From assembly GCA_033398695.1 (NCBI GenBank), contig CM065819.1, positions 2,281,501 to 2,345,500 on the forward strand: 64,000 nucleotides of DNA, read 5' to 3'. Position 1 is the first letter of the stretch, and each line of letters starts with the position of its first letter. The translations under genes were made by a program, and so were the position numbers. Below, in pieces: positions 1-9,876 of the stretch. Under the pieces are notes generated by a model. The model was not told where the DNA came from. It saw nothing but the letters and a program-made list of their open reading frames with translations, and ran no database searches. Source of the stretch: Orobanche coerulescens (taxonomy: Eukaryota; Streptophyta; Magnoliopsida; Lamiales; Orobanchaceae).

Positions 1-259
1 GGTAATTGACTTGACTATATTATCCATTTGATGACGCTTGTCGTTTGCTGGTTTTATTATATCCCTAACGGCGACGTTGTGTTGGTCGCCGTGGAGCGTG
101 TTTGCACGCCGTATGTTTCTTTGCGTTTCTTGCAGCGTTTCGCCGTCGGGCACGAGTTTTCGGTTTTTGCGTATCTCGTCGAGTTTTCCTGGCAGGGAAT
201 ATTGCTTCTCCCTACTTGTTTTAAGTTTTGGGACGAAACTTCTTTTAAGGAGGGTAGAA
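1..259 (+). mobile_element. 3' end of LARD-like internal region (upstream tandem copy)
   Basis: This stretch is almost identical to the end of the internal region at 5763-6021, which precedes the next LTR in the same way. It ends in a polypurine tract (247-259, AAGGAGGGTAGAA) directly before an LTR starting TGTAATACCC. It shows that a further copy of the element lies upstream of the window in the same direction. No coding function is apparent; short open frames here recur only because the DNA is repeated. Confidence 0.85.
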
Positions 260-779
260 TGTAATACCCGTAATTTCGATTTCCGGTAATTTCTTTTTTC
301 AGCGGAAGTCCGTTTTGATGACTCGCTCATGACCGTTTCGGTATTATGGGAATGATTAATTCTACACTTTTTGACATCCGAGTTCGTTTCGGTGTTGTTT
401 TGTTGAGTTCCGTGCTTTATAGCGACTTTTCCGCACTTGAGTTCGATTCTTGCGAATCTCATTCGAAACTGCTGTTTCGAGTTTCCCGTAAGTCCGTTTA
501 ACTTTGTTAGACGTGTTGTGAACTTCGGTTTGGCGATTTGATCACGTATCGTGATTTTCGGGCGTTTTGGGCCATTTTGTAATTTACCCAAAGTTACGGG
601 TATCCATATCTGTAATTGTTGTCTCGACCCGTTTCTTGGTCGCGTATGATTAATTATTGCATTTTGTTTTCATTTCGGGTCATTGATGTTGTCCGCGAAC
701 TTTTAAATCGCGTTCGTTAAAATGCGTTTTCGGAAATCGAGTCGTCGAGCCACAGTGTTCGAGCACCGCCGGACGATTG

Positions 780-1132
780 CGGGATCGCCGGACGATTGCG
801 GGCACTACCGGACAGTGCGGCGAGAACCGGCATAGCGCCTTCTGGCCGGAAGAGGCTGTGCGCTAACCGGCAGTGTAGCGCCTTCTCCAGGCCTAACGAC
901 GCTATCGTGCAGACAGTGGAGTCCTGGGGTTCTAGAATCGGTTAGGCTCGGCAGGTAGCGCACGCTATTGTCGGTCGCTGCGTACGCTAGGGCCGGTAGG
1001 TAGCGCACGCTACGGCCGGAAGGCTGCGTACGCTACCTGGCGGCGATCTAGTCGATGAGTCATGGATTGCGGCACAGGCGATAGCGCCACGCTTCTTCGG
1101 CACTTAGCGCGCTAGTCCGGCCCAGTATAAAT
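780..1132 (+). promoter_or_regulatory. LTR promoter: CpG palindrome cluster plus TATA box (copy 1)
   Basis: GC-rich block with repeated inverted half-sites of the form TAGCG-NN-CGCTA: a perfect GTAGCGCACGCTAC at 1000-1013, a near-perfect copy at 955-968, and degenerate ones around 833, 863, 876, 978, 1026 and 1082. The TATA box TATAAAT follows at 1126-1132. Position and order suggest the U3 enhancer and core promoter; expression itself cannot be judged. Confidence 0.7.
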
Positions 1133-2187
1133 GTGACAGTGCAGTCGCGTTTTCATTCATTTTTCACTTCCTTCCTTCTCCGTCCGCGGCTGGAGATTCA
1201 TAGGTGACGAATCTATGTTTTTTAACAACAAATCCATGAAGTTCTTGAGTTCATAACATCAATCAATCATCCGTTATCATCCCTTGATCCAGCGAATCAA
1301 GGTAATCTTCCTTAGAACCCTAATTTCGTGAATTTGGGGTTTTTTTGCATTTTTGTCCGATTCGTTGCGTGTTGTTGATTAAATCATGATGGGTATGATT
1401 AATCTTGGTAGTATTTATGTGTTCAACATCATTTAATCCATTCTTCTTCTTCGAATCGAAGAATATTTCTTGATTTCCTTCGAATCGACTTTTTGGGGGA
1501 TTTGTCCCCGATCTCATTTTTCATCTGTTTTTGATGGATCGATTGTGGTTAAATGATGTTGTTAAACATATTCTATGGATTGTATATCCATATTTCAACT
1601 TGGAATTCCGTTTTTCGTGTTTTAACGGGACGAATCGTGTTCTTGGCCGTTTTGGGGAAAATCCTTGAACTTTCGTCATTTGTTCTTTGAATTCAGCGTC
1701 TTTGGGTCGTACTTTGGAATTCATTTTCGTTGTTATTGTTTTCGTTCGTAGTTCATTGTTGCGGATTGTTGTTCGGTGGAGTCGGCGGGTTCGTAGTCGG
1801 TTCGTGTCAACCTACTTCGGTCGATTCTCCGCGTTGTTCTTATTCGAGGCAAGTACCTTGTCTATACTATTCTTTTTTTGTGGATATGATGATTAGTGAT
1901 CGTCGTGGTGTGTTTGAATGTTCGTTTGAAATGAGTTTTCAAAAGATTTGGTTAGCCTTGTTAAAGGCCCTCTTTCAAAACTGTGTGAGTTTTGTGATTG
2001 GTGTGATTCGTGAACGAGAATGTGAATCCTATGGATATGTTTGGTGTTGATGATGCACTTTGTATTTGCGTGTGGACGTATATTGTTTTATTTCGGTGCA
2101 TTGTGGTTTGACGTAGTGTTTTGCTAAGTGTTTGATGCCTCTGGGTGAATTGTTGGATATCCTTGGTGTGATATGTTATCTGTGCAT

Positions 2188-2721
2188 GATTGTTTCGCTA
2201 GCCAGCTCGGGAGGGTCCTTAGAGGCCTCGGGTGGGATTCATGGTGGCGTCCTGGTCCTAGGCAATGCCTGTGCTTGATTGTTTCGCTAGCCAGCTCGGG
2301 AGGGTCCTTAGAGGCCTCGGGTGGGATTCATGGTGGCGTCCTGGTCCTAGGCGATGCCTGTGTTTGATTGTTTCGCTAGCGAGCTCGGGAGGGTCCTTAG
2401 AGGCCTCGAGTGGGATTCATGGTGGCGTCCTGGTCCTAGGCGATGCCTGCGCTTGATTGTTTAGCTAGCCAGCTCGGGAGGGTCCTTAGAGGCCTCGGGT
2501 GGGATTCATGGTGGCGTCCTGGTCCTAGGCGATGCTTGTGATTGATTGTTTCGCTAGCCAGCTCGGGAGGGTCCTTAGAGGCCTCGGGTGGGATTCATGG
2601 TGGCGTCCTGGTCCTAGGCGATGCCTGTGCTTGATTGTTTCGCTAGCCAGCTCGGGAGGGTCCTTAGAGGCCTCGGGTGGGATTCATGGTGGCGTCCTGG
2701 TCCTAGGCGATGCCTGTGCGT
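2188..2721 (+). repeat. 89-bp tandem repeat array, 6 copies, in LTR copy 1
   Basis: Six units begin with GATTGTTT(C/A)GCTAGC at 2188, 2277, 2366, 2455, 2544 and 2633, differing by single bases. Each contains GGGAGGGTCCTTAGAGGCCTC. The array lies between the GAGGCAAGT box and the LTR 3' end. Because 89 is not a multiple of 3, the small open frames here shift frame between units; they are not genes. Confidence 0.95.
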
Positions 2722-3686
2722 GTATGTTTAGTGAATGTATTTTGCTCACCCTGGGACGGTCCGACGGGGCCTCGGGGGAATCTATGACTTCACTCTGGGT
2801 TCACGAGTAAAAACTTCACAGCTTGGTGTGTATGTTTTGTGAATGTGTTTGCTCCCCTCGGTAGGGTTCGACGGGGCCACGGAGGGAGTCCAATGGTTTC
2901 GCCCTGGATTCACGAGTGAAACTTCACGGGTGCGTGTGTATTTTATGTCTGCCGAAGACCCGTGACGTTGGTTTTAACCTTGTGTATTGTTGTTGGTTTC
3001 ATTTGTGAAAAACAAAACCTTTGGGCTGTGACCCTGTTGATTTTTGGAAAGAGAAGGATTTGATAATCCTAAATTGTTTTCTATTAAAACTCTCGATGGC
3101 ATTTTAAACTGTTTCATAAATTGTTTCCCTTTAATTGTGGTCTTTCAGTTTTGGAATGTTTTACCCAAACTCTTGACTCAGGAAGTACTTTTCGTTACTT
3201 TTGGATTTTTGAGGATTTCTGATTATTGTTATTCTTGGAACTTGAATTGTATGGCTCGTATTTTTGCACTTGTACTTGCACTAGCAAAACAGTGGAGTTT
3301 TGCTAACCCCCGAGTATTCGGGGGGTGGATGTCTATTTTTGCATTCAGGTTTTGGAGCATAGCACAGGGTCGGCACGAAGGATGATGAAAGATGAACGAT
3401 ACTAATCACACGAGGATCCGTTGATATTGTATTGGTCTAGTCGTATTTTCTTTTCCGCTGCAGTATCTTTTCCCCGTTGTACGGGAGTTTATTGTATTTT
3501 GACCCCTGCGTGGGTATGTGTTTGGAATTGAGTTGTATGTTATTATTGAAAGACCAAATCGGTCTACTGAGTCATTTTAGCCTTAAAGGCGATGTTTAGA
3601 TGTTTGATTTTAGTTATCAGCCTGGTAGATCCTCGAGGAGAGGGTCTACGGCGTGTAATATCCCTGAGTGGATTGGGGGTGTTACA

Positions 3687-6021
3687 TAAATGGTATCAGA
3701 GCTTAGGTTGTGTAAACCTAGGCTGTCGGGTCAGTGGTGTCTGTTGAGTTTTGTCTCGTCGGATTTTATCTGACTGAGTCATGTCGTGACGCGTTGTCTG
3801 AGTTTGTTGGTCGTGATTAGTATCGTGGGGCAATCATCATCTTCGTGCGACCTATGGCTGTAAGTCTCCCTGCTTTGTGTTGTGCCTCGTGTGACACGAG
3901 ATATTTTTATGATTATTTGTTCAGTGACGGAACCCTCTTATGGATTTTGATTTTTTGATATGTGGTTATTTGACCCTCATATTTTGTTCATGTGTGGAGT
4001 AATGTTACTGGATTGTGCATGTTTGACTTTACTTCTTTTATCCGCTGCGTGAGTTCTTTTGTAATGGCTTTCGGTATTTTACCGACTGAGTTTTATTTCG
4101 AAAATCGATTCCGTTAACCGAGTTTTTGATATTATGGCCTTGATCGTTTTGGCGAAATTCTTATGACGGCATTTAACATGATGTAAATGGCTTTTGTGAG
4201 TTTTTGAAATATTACTGTCATCGGCCTTTTTGGCGTTTTTGTCAATAGTTTTTAGCCTGGTGAGTTCCGGCGCGGGACCCACGACGCTATAATGTTTCGT
4301 GTAATTACCTGAAATTTTTGGCCATTCTAGCCCATTGAATTATCTTTGAAAACCTTGAGTATCTTAGAAAATAAATTTTGAGACGTACTTTTAAAATGAA
4401 TCATTTTCTCGTGGTACATCCAAGGTGCCACAATATGTTTCAAAATTCTTCTACCTCAAGGACCAAAATGTTTTGAGATATTTTCAATGTTTTATAAACA
4501 CTTTTATTTAGACCCGAGGGTCGAATATTCTGAATGTTTTTACTAAGAGAAAGTGTCCTCATTTTTATCTAATGTGAAATGGTTCTCCAAAGTCTCGATA
4601 ACGATGTCTCACGTTTGTATTTTTTTTAAATGTGATACTCAAGATCAACCGGTGTTCTTCTAAATTATTTTCATAATGAGGTTTTCATTTTTTTAAAACC
4701 TATCCATTCCCGTTTGAGGGCTGGGTAGGTATGTATGATGTCGCATTGTCCTTATGATGTTTGCTCCCGAGTATGATCGAATCGGCGGTGTGAGCATTGA
4801 GTCGTTTTCCACACATTTGTTGTGTTAGCCCTCTGTGAGAGGTGGGATGTTGGTATTGAATATTGTCGCCTCGTAGTGATTTCTGCATTGTCGAGCATGT
4901 GCGAGCTGTTAGAGCTTGGTTTGGTATGACCGTGTGCATCGGTGATGGTTCCGTTATGTGTCAGTTGTTTAGTATCTTGTTACCTTGCTCCCGTTTTTGT
5001 GAATTTCGTGGACGAGGTTGGAGGTAATACCCATACTATTTTGACTTATGTATTTCCTTTTTCTCCAGTCTATCGATTCGCTCATGTTCGTTGATACTTT
5101 ATGAACTTGTTCTGTATTTAGGTTTCATCGTCTGAACGAACTGTGATCTTGTTGTGGGTCGATCTGGTTATCGCTGTGACTTTTCCGAATTTGGTTCGAT
5201 TCTTGTGAACCTTGTTCAGAAGCAACATATTTTGGTTCTACTAATTCTTTTATTCGAAGTGGATCGGATTTTGAACTTCTGTATTTTCTACTTTGTCGAC
5301 TCATTTATGTTCGTTGACATTTCTGAGCTTGTCCTGCCCCTTGTTTTTGTTTATCGAACGAGTGTGGTATCGTTTCAGAATAACTCGTTTGTCGTTGTGA
5401 CTTTTCAATCGCTATTCCCTTTCCTGTGGATCTTATGGGAATGCATGTCTTGTAGTTCTCACCAGATCATCCTGGGAGTTCTTGTTTGAATTTTATTATC
5501 CTTCGTGTTTCGGACATGATTGTTCGATTTTTGTTGTCTCGACCGTTTGTTTGTTCGGTTTTTGTTCTCGTTTCGTGATTGTTGAGCGTTCAGGCTCCTT
5601 CGTAATTCCCTTAAGTTCGGGAAATTAGTCTCTTTTTCGATCTTCCAACCCTTAGGCGGTGGAATTCCGTATTTGTTCAGCGTTTGGCTTGCGTTTTGAT
5701 TGATGAACCGTTGGGTTGGTCAATCGTATTGATTTTCGTTCGTTATGTTTTGTGATTGTTCGGGTAATTGACTTGACTATATTATCCATTTGATGACGCT
5801 TGTCGTTTGCTGGTTTTATTATATCCCTAACGGCGACGTTGTGTTGGTCGCCGTGGAGCGTGTTTGCACGCCGTATGTCTCTTTGCGTTTCTTGCAGCGT
5901 TTCGCCGTCGGGCGCGAGTTTTCGGTTTTTGCGTATCTCGTCGAGTTTTCCTGGCAGGGAATATTGCTTCTCCCTACTTGTTTTAAGTTTCGGGACGAAA
6001 CTTCTTTTAAGGAGGGTAGAA
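3687..6021 (+). mobile_element. Internal region of plus-strand LARD-like element, no coding capacity
   Basis: The 2.3-kb interval between two LTRs carries a primer-binding site at the left and a polypurine tract (6009-6021) at the right. No frame resembles gag, protease, reverse transcriptase or integrase; the longest open frame (5154-5489) has no recognisable motif. At about 4250-4290 there is a GC-rich box (CCTGGTGAGTTCCGGCGC, then GGGACCCACGACGC) that resembles the 3' end of other LTRs in the window. A non-autonomous element must borrow proteins; the related Gypsy element near 43-50 kb is the type of donor expected, but the pairing is inference. Confidence 0.85.
3691..3702 (+). other. Primer-binding site, initiator Met tRNA type
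   Basis: TGGTATCAGAGC four bases after the LTR end is the standard plant retrotransposon site complementary to the 3' end of initiator methionine tRNA. It fixes the strand of the element. Confidence 0.9.
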
Positions 6022-6539
6022 TGTAATACCCGTAATTTCGATTTCCGGTAATTTCATTTTTTTAGCAGAAGTCCATTTTGATGACTCGCTCATGACCGTT
6101 TCGTCATTCTGGGAATGATTAATTCTACACTTTTTGACATCCGAGTTCGTTTCGGTGTCGTTTTGTTGAGTTCCGTGCTTTTTAGCGACTTTTCCGCACT
6201 TGAGTTCGATTCTTGCGAATCTCGTTGAAGCAAATCATTTCGAGTTTCCCGTAAGTCCGTTTAACTTTGTTAGACGTGTTGTGAACTTCGGTTTGGCGAT
6301 TTGATCACGTATCGTGATTTTCGGGCATTTTGGGCCATTTTGTAATTTACCCAAAGTTACGGGTATCCGTATCTGTAATTGTTGTCTCGACCCGTTTCTT
6401 GGTCGCGTATGATTAATTATTGCATTATGTTTTCATTTCGGGTCATTGATGTTGTCCGCAAACTTTTCGTCGCGTTCGTTCTGTACGTTTTCGAAAATCG
6501 AGTCGTCGAGCCCTGGTGTTCGAGCACTGGCCGGACGGT

Positions 6540-6913
6540 TGCGGGACTGGCCGGATGATTGCGGGCACCATCCGGACGGGTGCGGCAGGAACCGGCATAG
6601 CGCACGTTACAGCCGGAAGGCTGCGCGCGCTAACCGGCAGGTGTAGCGCACGCTATCGGCTGGCCTAACACACGCTATCGGGTCTGGACAGTGGAGTCCT
6701 GGGGTTCTGGAATCGGTTAGGCTCGGCAGGTAGCGCACGCTACTGTCGATCGCTGCGTACGCTACGGCCGGCAGGTAGTGCACGCTACGGCCGGAAGGCT
6801 GCGCACGCTACCTGGCCGAGCAATCTAGTCCATGGAGTCATCGGATTGCGGCACAGGCGATAAGCGCCGCGCTAGCTCGGCGACTGGCGCGCTAGTCCGG
6901 CCCGAGATAAATG
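6540..6913 (+). promoter_or_regulatory. LTR promoter: palindrome cluster (copy 2), TATA degraded
   Basis: Counterpart of 780-1132 with inverted TAGCG/CGCTA half-sites near 6597, 6640, 6732, 6776 and 6805. Where copy 1 has AGTATAAATG this copy reads GAGATAAATG (about 6904-6913), so the core promoter may be weakened. Single-base changes inside the palindromes distinguish the two copies. Confidence 0.6.
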
Positions 6914-7964
6914 TGATGATCGATCGCGTTTTCATTTATTTTTCACTTCCTTCCTTCTCCGTCCGCGGCTGGCGATTCATAGGTGATGAAGCCATGTTGT
7001 TTAACAACAAATCCATGAAGTTCTTGAGTTCATAACATCAATGAATCATCCGTTATCATCCCTTGATCCAGCGAATCAAGGTAATCTTCCTTAGAACCCT
7101 AATTTCGTGAATTTGGGGGTTTTTGCATTTTTGTCCGATTCGTTCCATGTTGTTGATTAAATCATGATGGGTATGATTAATCTTGGTAGTATTCTTGTGT
7201 TCAACATCATTTAATCCATTGTTCTTCGTCGAATCGAAGTATATTTCTTGATTTCCTTCGAATCGACTTTTTGGGGGATTTGTCCTCGATCTCGTTTTTC
7301 ATCCGTTTTTGATGGATCGATTGTGGTTAAATGATGTTGTTAAACATATTCTATGGATTGTATATCCATATTTCAACTTGGAATTCCGTTTTCGTGTTTT
7401 GACGGGACGAATCGTGTTCTTGGCCGTTTTGGGGAAAATCCTTGAACTTTCGTCATTTGTTCTTTGAATTCAGCAGCTTTGGGTCGTACTTTGGAATTCA
7501 TTTTCGTTGTTATTGTTTTCGTTCGTAGTTCATTGTTGCGGATTGTCGTTCGGTGGAGTCGGCGGGTTCGTAGTCGGTTCGTGTCAACCTACTTCGGTCG
7601 ATTCTCCGCGTTGTTCTTATTCGAGGCAAGTACCTTGTCTATACTATTCTTGTTTTGTGGATATGATGATTGGTGATCGTCGTGGTGTGTTTGTTTGTTC
7701 GTTTGAAATGAGTTTTCAAAAGATTTGGTTAGCCTTGTTAAAGGCCCTCTTTCAAAACTGTGTGTGTTTTGTGCTTGGTGTGATTCGTGAACGAGTATGT
7801 GAATCCTATGGATATGTTTGGTGTTGATGATGCACTTGGTATTTGCGTGTGGACGTATATTGTTTCATTTCGGTGCATTGTGGTTTGACGTAGTGTTTTG
7901 CTAAGTGTTTGATGCCTCTGGGTGAATTGTTGGATATCCTTGGTGTGATATGTTATCTGTGCAT

Positions 7965-8498
7965 GATTGTTTCGCTAGCCAGCTCGGGAGGGTCCTTAGA
8001 GGCCTCGGGTGGGATTCATGGTGGCGTCCTGGTCCTAGGCAATGCCTGTGCTTGATTGTTTCGCTAGCCAAATCGGGAGGGTCCTTAGAGGCCTCGGGTG
8101 GGATTCATGGTGGTGTCCTGGTCCTAGGCGATTCCTGTGTTTGATTGTTTCGCTAGCCAGCTCGGGAGGGTCCTTAGAGGCCTCGGGTGGGATTCATGGT
8201 GGCGTCCTGGTCCTAGGCGATGCCTGTGCTTGATTGTTTAGCTAGCCAGCTCGGGAGGGTCCTTAGAGGCCTCGGGTGGGATTCATGGTGGCGTCCTGGT
8301 CCCAGGCGATGCCTGTGCTTGATTGTTTCGCTAGCCAGCTCGGGAGGGTCCTTAGAGGCCTCGGGTGGGATTCATGGTGGCGTGCTGGTCCTAGGCGATG
8401 CCTGTGCTTGATTGTTTCGCTAGCCAGCTCGGGAGGGTCCTTAGAGGCCTCGGGTGGGATTCATGATGGCGTCCTGGTCCTAGGCGATGCCTGTGCGT
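7965..8498 (+). repeat. 89-bp tandem repeat array, 6 copies, in LTR copy 2
   Basis: Six units start at 7965, 8054, 8143, 8232, 8321 and 8410 with the same sequence as in copy 1 and the same copy number. Private single-base variants exist in each array (for example AAATCGGG at 8070 instead of AGCTCGGG). Confidence 0.95.
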
Positions 8499-9424
8499 GT
8501 ATGTTTAGTGAATATATTTTGCTCACCCTGGGATGGTCCGACGGGGCCTCGCGGGAATCTATGACTTCACTCTGGGTTCACGAGTAAAAACTTCACAGCT
8601 TGGTGTGTATGTTTTGTGAATGTGTTTGCTCACCTCGGGAGGGTTCGACGGGGCCACGGAGGGAGTCCAATGGTTTCGCCCTGGATTCACGAGTGAAACT
8701 TCACGGGTGCGTGTGTATTTTATGTCAGCCGAGGACGCGTGACGTGGGTTTTAACCTTGTGTATTGTTGTTGGTTTCATTTGTGAAAAACAAAACCTTTG
8801 AAATTTGTGACCTGTTGATTTTTGGAAAGAGAAGGATTTGATAATCCTAAATTGTTTTCTATTAAAACTCTCGATGGCATTTTAAACTGTTTCATAAATT
8901 GTTTCCCTTTAATTGTGGTCTTTCAGTTTTGGAATGTTTTACCCAAACTCTTGCCTCTGATTATTGTTATTCTTGGAACTTGAATTCTATGGCTCGTATT
9001 TTTGCAATTGTACTTGCACTAGTAAAACAGTGGAGTTTTGCTAACCCCCGAGTATTCGGGGGGTGGATGTCTATTTTTGCATTCAGGTTTTGGATCATAG
9101 CACAGGGTCGGCACGAAGGATGATGAAAGATGAAGGATACTAATCACACGAGGATCCGTTGATGTCGTATTGGTCTAGTCGTATTTTCTTTTCTGCTGCA
9201 GTATCTTTTCCCTGTTGTACGGGAGTTTATTGTATTTTGACCCCTGCGTGGGTATGTGTATGGAATTGAGTTGTATGTTATTATTGAAAGACCAAATCGG
9301 TCTACTGAGTCATTTTAGCCTTAAAGGCGATGTTTAGATGTTTGATTTTAGTTATCAGCCTGGTAGATCCTCGAGGAGAGGGTCTACGACGTGTAATATC
9401 CCTGAGTGGATTGGGGGTGTTACA

Positions 9425-9876
9425 GAATCGAAGATACGGTTATGAAGTACTCGCAAAGATGAATTCGAGCACTAAGAGAACACACGATTCCGACCACCTG
9501 AAGGCTCGAAATTCGACAACGGAAAGTAATTACCCCAAACTTTGGGAAATTACGAAAATGGCCCAAAACGCCTGAAAATCACGATACGTGATCGAAACAC
9601 CAAGCCAAAGCTCGCAACATGAATAATAACATTAAATGAACTTACGAGAAACTCGAAACAACAGTTTCGGACGAGATTCGCAAGAATCGAACTCAAGTGC
9701 GGAAAAGTCGCCAAAAAGCACGGAACTCAACAAAACGACACCGAAACGAGCTCGGATGACAAAAAGTGCAGAATTAATCATTCTCGGAATGACGAAACGG
9801 TCATGAGCGAGTTGTCAAAACGGACTTTCTTCGAAAAAAAAAGAAATTACCGGAAATCGAAATTACGGGTATTACA
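9425..9876 (-). mobile_element. Truncated LTR (U3 end) of minus-strand LARD-like element
   Basis: Read on the minus strand this is the first c.450 bp of the LTR (TGTAATACCCG start at 9876), matching 15109-15559. It breaks at 9425, where the plus-strand LTR ends, at an internal LTR position, not at an LTR end. The simplest reading is interruption by insertion of the plus-strand element. A polypurine tract (minus strand) follows at 9877-9889. Confidence 0.85.

Larger units (their letters stand above)
260..3686 (+). mobile_element. LTR of plus-strand LARD-like retrotransposon, copy 1 (3.4 kb)
   Basis: The LTR starts TGTAATACCC after a polypurine tract and ends GGGGGTGTTACA four bases before a primer site. 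In order it holds: a U3 with CpG palindromes (c.780-1110), a TATA box (1126-1132), a GAGGCAAGT box (1846-1854), a six-copy 89-bp tandem array (2188-2721), and a short hairpin near the end (TAGATCC at 3626 pairing with GGGTCTA at 3642). It contains no gene. The neighbouring LTR at 6022-9424 matches it throughout with small indels, including about 34 bp missing from copy 2 near 8955. LTRs of this length on a coding-free element fit the LARD definition. Confidence 0.9.
6022..9424 (+). mobile_element. LTR of plus-strand LARD-like retrotransposon, copy 2 (3.4 kb)
   Basis: Second full LTR, TGTAATACCC to GGGGGTGTTACA, following the polypurine tract at 6009-6021. It repeats the layout of copy 1: palindromes (c.6600-6830), a TATA region that has mutated (GAGATAAATG near 6905), the GAGGCAAGT box at 7623, the 89-bp array, and the terminal hairpin (9364-9386). 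Directly after it comes GAATC and then the interior of an opposite-strand LTR, so the plus-strand copies seem to have inserted into that LTR. The matching GAATC target duplication would lie outside the window. Confidence 0.9.

Noticed and set aside
2188..2721. Regular array that could suggest CRISPR
   Set aside because: Whole 89-bp units repeat with no unique spacers, inside an LTR of a plant genome.
2173..2810. Several overlapping 60-90 codon frames in the 89-bp array (also 7950-8587)
   Set aside because: They arise from a repeat whose length is not a multiple of three; the same peptide appears in shifted frames and has no known motif.
3691..3702. tRNA gene suggested by tRNA-complementary sequence (also at the other primer sites)
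   Set aside because: Only a 12-base complement to the tRNA 3' end is present; no cloverleaf.
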